From Candidatus Aenigmatarchaeota archaeon (GTDB lineage: Archaea; Aenigmatarchaeota; Aenigmatarchaeia; GW2011-AR5), in the NCBI GenBank assembly GCA_018304585.1, contig JAGVVY010000017.1, positions 1 to 34,703 of the forward strand: 34,703 nt of DNA, read 5' to 3'. The position numbers and the translations under genes were made by a program. The notes below the pieces were generated by a model, which did not search any database, had not been told where the DNA came from, and was given only the letters and a program-made list of their open reading frames with translations. Below are positions 1 to 8,136 of this stretch, piece by piece. The first letter of the stretch is position 1; each line of letters opens with the position of its first letter.

Positions 1-9
1 CTGCTATAT

Positions 10-122
10 GTAGAAGACATGGCATTTGCAACAAAACTAATGTCTTCTACTATAGTTCCCAAGGAAGTAATACATGCTCGTTTCCTTGGAGAACTATAAC
101 GGTGCCTTCGGCTTTCCGGCAC
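10..122. repeat. Three consecutive inverted repeats (possible structured RNA or terminators)
   Basis: Arms 10-20 and 40-50 form a perfect 11-bp inverted repeat around a 19-base loop. Arms 51-66 and 82-98 form a second stem of 16 pairs with one bulged A. A third short stem pairs 102-106 with 118-122. No coding sequence is visible here and the TATA-like element of the next gene begins directly after it. Three stacked hairpins could be an untranslated RNA, the end of an upstream transcript or the edge of a mobile element. The upstream context is outside the window, so no function is assigned. Confidence 0.5.
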
Positions 123-152
123 AAATTTATCTGTTGGCGTTCAGTATAAGTC

Positions 153-938
153 ATGCCAGTAAACCCTCCGGCCGAGTATTACAAGGCTGAAATGAAGTAC
201 GCGCAGGCAAAGGGCCGCGAAGAAAAGATAGCGGCTCTTGAGGAGATGATATCGCTTCTTCCCCGGCATCACGGAAGCGAGAATGCCCATGCGCAGCTGA
301 AATCGCGTCTCGCCAAGCTGAAGAAAGAAGGCGAAAAGAAAGGTGCAACAAAAGCAGGCATACAAAAAGAAGGAGATGCGCAGGTCTGCCTCCTCGGTTA
401 CACGAATTCGGGCAAATCCCGGCTTCTGGCGGCCATCACGGACGCGAAGCCTGAAATCGCGCCTTATGAATACACGACCGTGAAGCCCGAGATAGGCATG
501 ATGGATTGGAAAGGGGTCAAGATACAGATTATCGAGATTCCCTCCACTTTCCAGCCGGCGTATGTCGCCATAGCAAGGACCGCCGAGCTGGTCGTCCTGG
601 TCATAAAGAACGGAAAAGAGGAGAGGATGCTCCAAGAAATGCTTGCAGACAAGTTCATACGAACCAGGACGATAACCGTCAACCCGCGCGAAGAACCTGC
701 GCAAAACGCGAAGGAGCGCATATGGAAGGCCCTGGGCCGCATCGTGGTCTATACGAAGAAGACGAACACGCCGATGTCTTTGCCGAAAGGCGCGACGGTT
801 CGCGCCGCCGCAAAGACCATACACAAGGACTTCGTCGAGAACTTCCGTTTTGCAAGGATCGGCCGCAAAGGAATGACAAAACAGGTAGGGCTTGATTACA
901 CGCTGGATGACGGCGACGTCATCGAGATTTACGCCTGA
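153..938 (+). CDS. TGS-domain GTPase of the DRG/Obg superfamily, degenerate G domain
   Basis: This 261-residue protein resembles TGS-containing, DRG-like GTPases, which are translation-associated and usually bind ribosomes or tRNA. Residues 1-60 are a charged helical N-terminus. A P-loop, GYTNSGKS, follows near residue 85, with a G2-like TT in EYTTVKPEIG. The C-terminal 65 residues form a TGS domain starting at PKGATV and ending VIEIYA. The G3 motif DxxG is replaced by EIPS, and no NKxD (G4) motif follows, only a NGKEE stretch, so guanine specificity and hydrolysis are doubtful. DRG proteins are usually about 370 residues, so the G domain is shortened. The ATG lies about 26 bases after the TATA-like AAATTTAT, suggesting a leaderless message. 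Confidence 0.8.
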   Translation: MPVNPPAEYYKAEMKYAQAKGREEKIAALEEMISLLPRHHGSENAHAQLKSRLAKLKKEGEKKGATKAGIQKEGDAQVCLLGYTNSGKSRLLAAITDAKPEIAPYEYTTVKPEIGMMDWKGVKIQIIEIPSTFQPAYVAIARTAELVVLVIKNGKEERMLQEMLADKFIRTRTITVNPREEPAQNAKERIWKALGRIVVYTKKTNTPMSLPKGATVRAAAKTIHKDFVENFRFARIGRKGMTKQVGLDYTLDDGDVIEIYA

Positions 939-992
939 AAATTTTCCGGAAAAAACGCGGGATAAAATAATTTCAGCGCTATAATAAGAAGT

Positions 993-1259
993 ATGAAGAC
1001 GATAGCAGCCTTTCTGACATGGTCCTTCTGGCGGAGGATGCACGGATACGGCGGACAACGGCGAGACGACCGCAATCACGGGCATAAGCACGACAACCGC
1101 GATGCCCGTCACCACAACGACGTCTGGCATCAACACGACAGTTCCGATTGCGAACGATACGAATAACACGAATTTGACGGACGTTACAATGCCCGCGCCG
1201 GCATTAATAGCACGATTCCGGCGACGAACGAAACGTCCGACAACACTACCGGACTCTGA
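993..1259 (+). pseudogene. Frameshifted secreted lipoprotein, Thr/Asn-rich
   Basis: No single frame is open, but three frames joined by three one-base losses give one coherent protein. Frame one starts MKTIAAFL at 993. The frame of ATG 1019 continues MVLLA. The frame open from 1018 continues GGC, so the join reads LLAGGC, a lipobox-like end to a signal peptide. That frame runs as a Thr/Ser/Asn-rich tail with many N-x-T sites, including NTTVP and NDTNNTNLT. Near 1188 the original frame resumes as NARAGINSTIPATNETSDN and stops at 1257. The joined product would be about 90 residues, a small lipid-anchored and probably glycosylated surface protein. All three events are single-base losses, so sequencing error is an alternative to decay. 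Confidence 0.55.
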
Positions 1260-1443
1260 TCGCATCTGCAGCCCGGCATGCGAAAGGGAAGATTCTTCAT
1301 AACATACATTTCCCTGCGTTCCGATGCGCACGGAATCGGATTCTTGCATCATCACACGAACCGGAGTTCGAGCCAACGCCGCCATGGAGCCGGAACGACG
1401 TTTTCTTTTTTTCTCTTTTTATATTCAACCGCGAATTATAGTC

Positions 1444-1767
1444 ATGGTGTTTGAAGACGTCATCGGCGCTTTTGACACGCTGCAGCTTGTGATGATGGTC
1501 ATATTATTTGCGGCATTTCTTTACATAATCAATCATGCCGTGAAAACCCTCATCGGCATGGCAATAATAGCGGCGGCTTCCACGGCCTTCCCGTTTGCGG
1601 CGAATCTTCTCGGCTTCGCCCTGCCGACGGACCTGAACGCCGTGGTGTTTTTTGTCGCGCTCGGCATAGGGCTCTATCTGCTTTTCATCGTGGCGAGGAT
1701 TATCTACGGGATACTCAACATAGCTGGAAAAATAGGGGGCTTGTTCCTTCCTGGCGGCAGGCGATAA
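1444..1767 (+). CDS. Small integral membrane protein, about three TM segments
   Basis: The protein has 107 residues starting MVFEDVIGAF. Three hydrophobic stretches are visible at about 14-33, 36-58 and 65-88, followed by a Gly-rich basic tail LFLPGGRR. The organisation recalls small BofA-like membrane proteins, but the match is too weak to assert. The reading frame is open further upstream to 1324, but the upstream residues are not protein-like and a TATA-like CTTTTTATATTC sits about 27 bases before ATG 1444, which supports the short leaderless start. It runs tail to tail with the next gene with no gap. Function is unknown. Confidence 0.65.
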   Translation: MVFEDVIGAFDTLQLVMMVILFAAFLYIINHAVKTLIGMAIIAAASTAFPFAANLLGFALPTDLNAVVFFVALGIGLYLLFIVARIIYGILNIAGKIGGLFLPGGRR

Positions 1768-2379
1768 TCACTCTATCCTTATCCCGGCGTCCGGAACCTC
1801 TATTCTTCTTGCTTTTCCGATGACAAGCAGGAATCCGCTCCCGAAGGAGTAATCGGCATGAGGCGCAACTACGGTTACTATTTTGCCGTCAACCGCTATT
1901 TCCGTGCCGCCGGCTTTCAGCGTTCCGGAAGAGGCGTTCACGTTGAAATAACGCATGGTTACGTTAGTGACCTTTAAAGCGGAAAATGCCACGCTCCCCT
2001 TCACCGACTGGCCGCCGTAACTTATGGAAGCGTCGCCGGCTTCCATTGACGACGCAATCCCGTCTATCTCCGCCGTGCTTTCATGGATTTTAACGCTGCC
2101 TTTGAACCCGCGCAACGCTATGCGGCTCCCGGACTCTATGGTTCCCCCGCCTATTTCCAGCGAGACGTTCTCCGGCGCCATTTCAACAGCGGAATTCGCC
2201 GCATCAAGCGTCACGTTCCCGCTATAAGCGGCGGACAACGTAAAGCTGAGATTCCCCGGCGCCGGATTGATGTAACCTACCGCATCCTCAAAGAAACGGG
2301 AAACTTCCGGCGTCCTCGAAACGGCCACAAAGGCTATCGCCATTACAATTGCGAGAGAAGCTATGATCTTCCAGTCCAT
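1768..2379 (-). CDS. Membrane-anchored extracytoplasmic protein of unknown function
   Basis: The protein has 203 residues. Residues 5-22 form a hydrophobic N-terminal anchor (IIASLAIVMAIAFVAV). The rest is a polar, beta-rich, Gly/Ser/Val-rich chain with several N-x-S/T sites (NLSF, NVTL, NVSL, NVTM), consistent with a surface-exposed domain. There are no cysteines or recognisable catalytic motif. It is transcribed divergently from the DUF1512 gene across a 57-base AT-rich spacer and converges on the small membrane protein. I do not recognise the family. Confidence 0.65.
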   Translation of the reverse strand: MDWKIIASLAIVMAIAFVAVSRTPEVSRFFEDAVGYINPAPGNLSFTLSAAYSGNVTLDAANSAVEMAPENVSLEIGGGTIESGSRIALRGFKGSVKIHESTAEIDGIASSMEAGDASISYGGQSVKGSVAFSALKVTNVTMRYFNVNASSGTLKAGGTEIAVDGKIVTVVAPHADYSFGSGFLLVIGKARRIEVPDAGIRIE

Positions 2380-2436
2380 CTAAATATATTTAAGCTACCA
2401 AATTAAAAGGTTTTAGAAATAATTCTGGTGTAAAAA
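2380..2436. promoter_or_regulatory. Shared divergent promoter region
   Basis: The spacer between the minus-strand membrane-anchored protein and the DUF1512 gene carries TAAATATATTTAAG at about 2381-2394, a strong archaeal TATA-like element that could serve both directions. On the plus strand it would place the transcript start near 2418, leaving a short leader with a weak GGTG before ATG 2437. Confidence 0.4.
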
Positions 2437-3594
2437 ATGCAGTTCATGCAGGCGACCGATCCGTTGGGTATAGTGACATGGTTCGCCATGCTCTTCATTT
2501 TCATGTATATATACCCCCGCATGATGCTCTCGCAGCTCATATCCAAGATAGACCAGAGCGCGAGGAAGATAGAAGCGATGTCCGAAAAGGCCAACGGCCT
2601 TGTCCTGAAGAAGAGCGGCAATCACGGCACGAAACACGCGATACACGAGTTCACCGAACTCTTCGTGGTCGAGCCTTCTGCCATAGACCCCTACGGCCTT
2701 GTCAAAAAGATAGACCAGACGATAAGGAACATGGAACAGCGTTTCAACGAGTTTGCCCGGAGCATAGCGAAAAACAAGGGCGAGCTGGAAACGCAGGAAA
2801 TCAATTACGGCCTGCGCGCAGCCGTGAGCCTGCGGCAGATGGCCAAGATCGTGCGCCATTACGTCGAGATATCGAAGAAATTCAAGAACCTCCAGATTGC
2901 GATGATACTTCAGATGCAGCTCCCCATCATAGAGAAGATAGCCGAATCCGAGCTGAGGGGCACCGAGGCGTTCGTGAACGGCTGGCCCATAGGGGATTCT
3001 ATAGGCCCTCTGGTGGCGGCAACGTACATGAAGAAGCCCCGAAGCATAGCCGAAGAAGTGGTTGCCGATGAAACCTCCATAAACGGCAGGACGTGCTTTG
3101 TCCTGAAGGCCGCCGGCCCTGCGCCGCATCTTGGAAGGATAAACGATGCCATCGAAAAGATAATGAAGAAGCACAGGATATCGCGCGTAGTCACCATTGA
3201 CGCAGGAACGAAGCTTGAAGGCGAAAAAACGGGCACGGTCGCGGAAGGCGTGGGATTTGCCATGGGCGGAGTCGGGCAGCGCGAGATGATAGAAAATGCG
3301 CTGTTGCCCAGAAACATACCCATAGACAGCATAATAATAAAGGTGGGAATGGACGAAGCGATACTGCCCATGAAGAAAAGCATTTTTGAGTCCGTCGAGA
3401 AGGCGAAGGGCTACGTGGAAAAATCCGTAAACAGGGCGGCCAGGGGGCAGAAACTCATAATAATAGGCGTCGGCAATTCATGCGGGGTTGGCGACAGCTA
3501 CAAAGCATACGACGAAGTGAAGGGCGTTGTCGAAGAGCTCCACAAGCAATACAAAAAAGAGGAAAAAGAGGCGAAAAAGGGCGGCTGGTTTTGA
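2437..3594 (+). CDS. DUF1512 family protein
   Basis: The protein has 385 residues and matches the archaeal DUF1512 family in length and layout. An N-terminal hydrophobic segment at about 12-33 (WFAMLFIFMYIYPRMML) anchors it. A helical region around 35-165 follows, with basic and acidic residues mixed. The C-terminal half is an alpha/beta domain with conserved-looking Gly-rich strings, including VTIDAGTKLEGEKTG, GVGFAMGGVG and IIIGVGNSCGVGDS. The tail is Lys/Glu-rich. The family is largely archaeal and has no established function. The gene stands alone, followed by an 82-base spacer with a new promoter. Confidence 0.85.
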   Translation: MQFMQATDPLGIVTWFAMLFIFMYIYPRMMLSQLISKIDQSARKIEAMSEKANGLVLKKSGNHGTKHAIHEFTELFVVEPSAIDPYGLVKKIDQTIRNMEQRFNEFARSIAKNKGELETQEINYGLRAAVSLRQMAKIVRHYVEISKKFKNLQIAMILQMQLPIIEKIAESELRGTEAFVNGWPIGDSIGPLVAATYMKKPRSIAEEVVADETSINGRTCFVLKAAGPAPHLGRINDAIEKIMKKHRISRVVTIDAGTKLEGEKTGTVAEGVGFAMGGVGQREMIENALLPRNIPIDSIIIKVGMDEAILPMKKSIFESVEKAKGYVEKSVNRAARGQKLIIIGVGNSCGVGDSYKAYDEVKGVVEELHKQYKKEEKEAKKGGWF

Positions 3595-3676
3595 GGGCCA
3601 ATTGTTCTCCCTCAAAAGTAACATATTTAAGCTTTACTTGACAACAATGAAAGATAATAAAACATGAGGTGCTGTA

Positions 3677-4501
3677 ATGGTGGCGTCGCAGAAAACTTTG
3701 GATGCGTTGAAATCGATAGGGTTGAACAAGTACGAAAGGAACATTTGGGTGGCCCTGCTTTCAAGAGGCAGCGCAACTGCGGGCGAACTCGCCGAAATAT
3801 CGAAAGTCCCAAGATCCAGATGCTACGACGTTCTTGAATCACTGAGCAGCAAGGGCTTCATAATGCTTCAGCCGGGAAAACCGCTGAAATATGTTTCTCT
3901 GCCTCCGCGCGAGGCGCTTGAAAGGGCGAAATCCAAGATAATGGACGACGCGAGGGAAGCGGAAGTCCGCATGGAAAGCCTTTCCAAGAGCGAGTCGGTA
4001 AAAGAACTTGAGAAGCTCCATAGGGACAACATCAAGACCGTCAATGCCGACGAATTGACCGGCGCTTTGAAAGGCAGGCCGGCAATGCTGCAGCATCTTG
4101 GCACCATGATGAAGAAGGCCAGGAAGAACGTCAAGCTCATAACCACGGAAACCGGCCTCAACGAAATAGCGGAGCACCATTCTTCGCACATAAAGAAGAT
4201 GTCGGAGAGGGGCGTTACCGTGCAGATACTCGCGCCGATAAAGGAAGAGCACACGGAAATCGTCAAGTCCCTCGGCAGCTATGCCCAGATAAAAAGCCTC
4301 AGCGGCGCCGAAAACATCGAGAAGATGATGGGCAGGGTCTGCATAGTCGACGGAGAGGAATTCGTCATCGGCTTGACCGACGACGCCAAGACGCACCCGA
4401 CGCAGGACATCGCGTTCTGGTCGCAGAGCAACCACGTGACGTCCAATTTCATGGAGCCCATGTTCAACATGCTCTGGAAGAACGCCAAGGCCGCGAAGTA
4501 A
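3677..4501 (+). CDS. TrmB-family transcriptional regulator
   Basis: The protein has 274 residues. Residues 5-75 form the TrmB winged helix-turn-helix: LKSIGLNKYERNIWVALL, then TAGELAEISKVPRSRCYDVL and a beta wing ending KYVSLPP. A short coiled linker with EAEVRMESL follows. The region from about 125 to the end resembles the PLD-like effector part found in many TrmB proteins (VKLITTETGL, VQILAPIKEEHTEI, VCIVDGEEFVIGLTDD). TrmB proteins often control sugar uptake or glycolytic genes, so the triose operon about 19 kb away is a possible target. I did not find the known TrmBL1 site TATCAC-N5-GTGATA in the window. The start is supported by GAGGTG eight bases upstream. Confidence 0.85.
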   Translation: MVASQKTLDALKSIGLNKYERNIWVALLSRGSATAGELAEISKVPRSRCYDVLESLSSKGFIMLQPGKPLKYVSLPPREALERAKSKIMDDAREAEVRMESLSKSESVKELEKLHRDNIKTVNADELTGALKGRPAMLQHLGTMMKKARKNVKLITTETGLNEIAEHHSSHIKKMSERGVTVQILAPIKEEHTEIVKSLGSYAQIKSLSGAENIEKMMGRVCIVDGEEFVIGLTDDAKTHPTQDIAFWSQSNHVTSNFMEPMFNMLWKNAKAAK

Positions 4502-4539
4502 ATTTTGTTTTTTATTCTGGTTTCAATATGCTTTCCGGT

Positions 4540-5127
4540 CTACATGCCCAATCCTTTAAGGAAATTCTCTATTTCAGGAGATAATGGGACTTGACCTGCC
4601 AGCCCTTCATCGTCAGCTATAGCATAAGCGGGCATTATACCAAGCGATTCCGCGATGCACTCGGCCGTCTCGTAATTTTCAGGGCGAAGGCCGAAGGGCA
4701 CCATTATGATGTTTCCGTTATTTTTGTCGTAAGATGCAAGCGCAACGGGATGCATATCTTCTGAATCCCCGATCACGGCAAGATTTCCTCCTTCAAAACG
4801 TTGCCCGAAGACGTAATCAAATTTGCGTTTCACGTACTTGGAGAGTATGTTATTGCGCGCGATGTTGTAATTTTCTGCTTGGCATTGCTTGAGTGCGTCC
4901 TCATAAGGCTCTATTGCAGTGCTATTGCCTCCGTTGCCAAGACAAAAGAATACATCCTGCCTGCCCTTCATACGTCCCATGAAAAGACCCTGATAATCGG
5001 GATATCCGTGCTCCTTGACAATACGCCCTACCTGCCTACTGGCATCTTCCCCGAGCCCTTCGTTGAATTTACGCTCGATCTCATAGCGCACCACGGACAA
5101 GCCGGAAGATAATTGAGATATGCTCAT
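4540..5127 (-). CDS. Hypothetical protein
   Basis: The protein has 195 residues and appears soluble, with no signal peptide or membrane segment. It is acidic and moderately conserved-looking, with NIARNNILSKYVKRKFDYVF in the middle and NNGNIIMVPFGLRPENYETA near 145. No catalytic motif is evident and I do not recognise the family. It is transcribed divergently from elp3, and its 3' end faces the TrmB-like gene across 38 bases. Confidence 0.55.
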   Translation of the reverse strand: MSISQLSSGLSVVRYEIERKFNEGLGEDASRQVGRIVKEHGYPDYQGLFMGRMKGRQDVFFCLGNGGNSTAIEPYEDALKQCQAENYNIARNNILSKYVKRKFDYVFGQRFEGGNLAVIGDSEDMHPVALASYDKNNGNIIMVPFGLRPENYETAECIAESLGIMPAYAIADDEGLAGQVPLSPEIENFLKGLGM

Positions 5128-5148
5128 CAGTCATCTATAGCCCAAATC

Positions 5149-5176
5149 TTTATAACAATTCCTCTGTTTTATAAGA
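5149..5176 (+). promoter_or_regulatory. Candidate promoter of elp3
   Basis: Two TATA-like elements, TTTATAAC at about 5150 and TTTTATAAGA at about 5167, precede the elp3 ATG at 5197. The second lies about 26 bases before the ATG and no ribosome binding site is visible, so a leaderless transcript is likely. Confidence 0.35.
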
Positions 5177-5196
5177 CTTCCATTATCTATATTTTC

Positions 5197-6723
5197 ATGC
5201 CACAGAAAGCACATCGCGAGCTTTTGGAAAAAATAAAACGGGGGGAAATATCGACCCATTCGGAACTCGAGAAAGCCAAGACTGCGCTCGCAGGTAAATA
5301 TGCACTGCCCAACATAATGAAGAATGCAGAGCTGATCGCATACGCCGGGAAGAACGATTTCCATGATGCCATTGCACTGCTCAAGACAAAACCTGTGCGC
5401 ACGCTATCGGGTGTTGCCAATATTGCGATAATGTGGCTTGGGAAAAATTCCTATTCCTGCCCCTTTTCGTGCATATTCTGTCCTCAAGGAGAATATTCTC
5501 CGAAATCCTATACCGGCGTTGAACCGACGACATTAAGAGCCAAGCGCAATGAATATGATGCCTTCGAGCAGGTCTTGAATCGGCTCAAGCAGCTCAACGG
5601 CATAGGGCATGTCACTGACAAGTGCGAGCTGATAATAATGGGCGGAACTTTCATGGCATGGGACAAGCTGAACCGGGAGAATTTCATAAAGCGCGCCTTT
5701 GACGCTTTCAACGGAAAAGATTCGCAGTCTCTCGAAGACGCCAAGGCATTGAACGAAACTGCAAAGAACCGCGTCATAGGGCTTACGATAGAGACGCGTG
5801 CCGATTATTGCAACGACGCTTACATCAACGAAATGCTGCGCTACGGCACCACAAGAGTGGAAATAGGCGTGCAGACCACGGACGAGGAACTGCAGAAAGC
5901 CGTAAACCGCGGCCATGGCTGCGAAAAGAACAAGGAGGCGTTCCGCCGCCTGCGGGAGGCAGGGCTGAAAATCACGGCGCACTGGATGCCGGGTCTCACC
6001 GGCCTTACCGGCAAAGTGGACGCCATGAAGGAACTTGAACTATTTGCATTGCTTTTCTCTGACCCCGACTACAGACCGGACGAACTGAAGATATATCCAA
6101 CGCTTGTCATACCGGGCACGGAGCTTCATAAAAAATGGAAGACCGGCGAGTATGCACCGCTTGAAAAAGAAGAAATGATAGCATTGCTCATACAGATGAA
6201 AAAGACCGTGCCTCCCTACATAAGGATAAAGAGGATAATGCGCGACATATCGGAGCACAAGGCCGAGGCAGGGGCGAAAACCACGAACCTTCGCCAGCTT
6301 GCGGCCGAGCGGGGCATGAAATGCCGCTGCATACGCTGCAGGGAAGTCGGGGTCTCCGGCAGAACGCCAAAAAATATCGGGCTTCTCGAAAACGAATACG
6401 AGGCCGGAGGCGGACAGGAGATCTTCCTGAGCTTTGAGGACAAGGAGCAGAATATTCTCATAGGCTTCCTCCGTTTGCGCATAGACGAATCAAGCACGGC
6501 TAAAGTACGGGAAGTCCACGTCTATGGCGCGCAGGTGCCCATCCACGGAGAAGGAGCCTATCAGCACAAGGGTTATGGCCGCCGCCTCCTTGAAAGGGCG
6601 GAAGAAATCGCAAAAGAAAGGGGCAAAGTTAAAATTGCAGTCACGTCAGGAGTAGGCGCACGCGAATATTACAAAAAATTCGGCTATAAGCTGGACGGAT
6701 ATTATATGGTTAAATATTTTTAA
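5197..6723 (+). CDS. elp3: Elp3, tRNA U34 carboxymethyl-type radical SAM/GNAT enzyme
   Basis: The 508-residue protein has the normal Elp3 layout. An N-terminal helical tRNA-binding part precedes the radical SAM domain, whose cluster cysteines are C88, C92 and C95 in CPFSCIFC. The motif ELIIMGGTFMAW follows, then the barrel strand VIGLTIETRADYC and the HWMPGLTGLT loop. A Cys-rich segment near 390 (MKCRCIRCREVG) matches the zinc-binding knuckle of Elp3. The last 100 residues form the GNAT acetyltransferase domain, with acetyl-CoA loop HKGYGRRLL and the GAREYYKKFGY motif. Archaeal Elp3 works without the other Elongator subunits and makes cm5U-type modifications at wobble U34. ATG 5197 is preferred over the upstream in-frame 5113 because of promoter spacing and family length. 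Confidence 0.95.
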   Translation: MPQKAHRELLEKIKRGEISTHSELEKAKTALAGKYALPNIMKNAELIAYAGKNDFHDAIALLKTKPVRTLSGVANIAIMWLGKNSYSCPFSCIFCPQGEYSPKSYTGVEPTTLRAKRNEYDAFEQVLNRLKQLNGIGHVTDKCELIIMGGTFMAWDKLNRENFIKRAFDAFNGKDSQSLEDAKALNETAKNRVIGLTIETRADYCNDAYINEMLRYGTTRVEIGVQTTDEELQKAVNRGHGCEKNKEAFRRLREAGLKITAHWMPGLTGLTGKVDAMKELELFALLFSDPDYRPDELKIYPTLVIPGTELHKKWKTGEYAPLEKEEMIALLIQMKKTVPPYIRIKRIMRDISEHKAEAGAKTTNLRQLAAERGMKCRCIRCREVGVSGRTPKNIGLLENEYEAGGGQEIFLSFEDKEQNILIGFLRLRIDESSTAKVREVHVYGAQVPIHGEGAYQHKGYGRRLLERAEEIAKERGKVKIAVTSGVGAREYYKKFGYKLDGYYMVKYF

Positions 6724-6737
6724 TAGAGACATTGAAA

Positions 6738-7886
6738 ATGATTTCCACAGAAAAGAAGTATATGATTGATGAAAGAGCGGATCGGATAGGCACTGATGAA
6801 ATCAGAAAATTTCTGCCGGGATTCAGGTATTTTGAAGAAACTGGCATGATGCCAATTATTGAACAAGATGCGTTGAATTCGGAAGAGGCCTTTCGAGTTT
6901 ACAGGCAATGGGATTATTTGCTCAGGGGCTTGGACAAAGAACAAGCGGCTAAACTTGCATCACATGATGCTAAAACAGCGAAAGCCCGCGGCGAACCCTT
7001 GATAGCTAATATGCTCAGAGATCTTGAAAACCCGGAATTTGATTTTCTCGATAGTGAAGAGATGGTAAATCTGAGAAGTATAAGCCCGGAGGAAGTAAAT
7101 GCCCTTGCCTCTTCGGGCGCAGTAAAGCACTTTGCCAATGGCGGAAAAGTTTATCTCTCAAAGGGAGACTTGCATGGCATTATACGCATGCGCCAGACCG
7201 CCGCAGACCTGAGCAAAGACATACAAAAAGGCCTTGTGAAGCCGTTATCCGGCTTAAAAATTGTTGCAGAAGCTCATGCCAACCGGCCAGAACTTTACAT
7301 ACAGGCATTAGGCGCGGAAATAGGAACCTCCCTTGAAATTTATATGCTCCCGGAAGCCACGCGAGGTGCTGCAAGGGCGGCATTGAAAAATGTCTCCTGC
7401 ATAGAAGTCCCCACAGCGGAAGGCCGCCTAATGCATTATAAAACCGATCTCTTTTTCCGCAAAGGCCCGAATGGCTTGATTGCAAACGTGACGTATAGAA
7501 CCCTTGTGCCCAATGCGGTGATTCATGCTGACAGTCCTGACGAGATTATGCGCATATTGCCTTTATGGAAAAATATAAGCCCTGAAATGGATGCCTATAT
7601 GAAATCAAAGTGGGGCGCCGAGAGGATAAAAAATCCCCGAAGATGCCCTCCAGGGGAGTTTACGTATTCTCTATACTGGAACGCCGAGAAAAGACCTCAG
7701 GCAAGCGAATACATGCACTGGCTCGACAATAATTTTTCTGATGGCATACGTATTCCTACTTCTTACGGCAATGTGGAAGCGAAAATAGACGGTTATGATT
7801 TCGGAAGGAAGGAGATAGGCCTCATAGACGGAAGGATTGGCTATAAGGTTCCTCTCGAGGTTCATTTCAAGATGCATTTGCCATGA
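6738..7886 (+). CDS. Hypothetical protein downstream of elp3
   Basis: The protein has about 382 residues, is soluble and acidic to neutral, and has no cysteine clusters or signal peptide. A helical N-terminal 110 residues include the phrase SPEEVNALASSGAVKHFANG, which reads like a small helix-turn-helix or helix-hairpin element. The C-terminal half is beta-rich and ends KVPLEVHFKMHLP. I do not recognise the family. It starts 15 bases after the elp3 stop and is very likely cotranscribed with it. A TTG at 6732 is an alternative start; ATG 6738 is used here. Confidence 0.6.
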   Translation: MISTEKKYMIDERADRIGTDEIRKFLPGFRYFEETGMMPIIEQDALNSEEAFRVYRQWDYLLRGLDKEQAAKLASHDAKTAKARGEPLIANMLRDLENPEFDFLDSEEMVNLRSISPEEVNALASSGAVKHFANGGKVYLSKGDLHGIIRMRQTAADLSKDIQKGLVKPLSGLKIVAEAHANRPELYIQALGAEIGTSLEIYMLPEATRGAARAALKNVSCIEVPTAEGRLMHYKTDLFFRKGPNGLIANVTYRTLVPNAVIHADSPDEIMRILPLWKNISPEMDAYMKSKWGAERIKNPRRCPPGEFTYSLYWNAEKRPQASEYMHWLDNNFSDGIRIPTSYGNVEAKIDGYDFGRKEIGLIDGRIGYKVPLEVHFKMHLP

Positions 7887-7926
7887 GAACCGGCGAGAAT
7901 TAAAAGAAATCGGAAAAAACATAGTA

Positions 7927-8136
7927 ATGACGCTCGAAGACGAGATGCGGTCCGAGATACGCAGGCTCGAGAATGAAATTGCACGCATTGACAAAGACAT
8001 GGGCAAAGCGGTTGCCAAGCTTGAAGAACTGCAAACTTCCAGGAAAAAGAAGGAAAAGGATCTTGCAATACTAAAGGCATCGTTTGGCGGGGCGAAGCAG
8101 AAGGAATTGCAGACGACGCTTGCAGGCCTTGTTTGA
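7927..8136 (+). CDS. Small coiled-coil protein
   Basis: The protein has 69 residues starting MTLEDEMRSEI. Residues 5-55 show clear heptads (IRRLENEIARIDKDMGKAV, then KLEELQTSRKKKEKDL), predicting one long coiled coil, and the tail is LQTTLAGLV. It lies 40 bases after the preceding gene and abuts the minus-strand gene end at 8137. The frame is open upstream to 7837, but that part overlaps the preceding gene and lacks a coding look. Function is unknown. Confidence 0.5.
   Translation: MTLEDEMRSEIRRLENEIARIDKDMGKAVAKLEELQTSRKKKEKDLAILKASFGGAKQKELQTTLAGLV

Noticed and set aside
141-1385. A 414-codon open frame on the minus strand
   Set aside because: It lies opposite the TGS GTPase and the lipoprotein remnant, has an odd composition rich in Arg, Val and Leu, and no family look. 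It is a shadow frame.
1300-1440. GTTCGAG near 1366 as a tRNA T arm
   Set aside because: No pairing arms or acceptor stem surround it.
3595-3676. TrmBL1-type site TATCAC-N5-GTGATA near the TrmB gene
   Set aside because: It was not found here or elsewhere in the window by reading.
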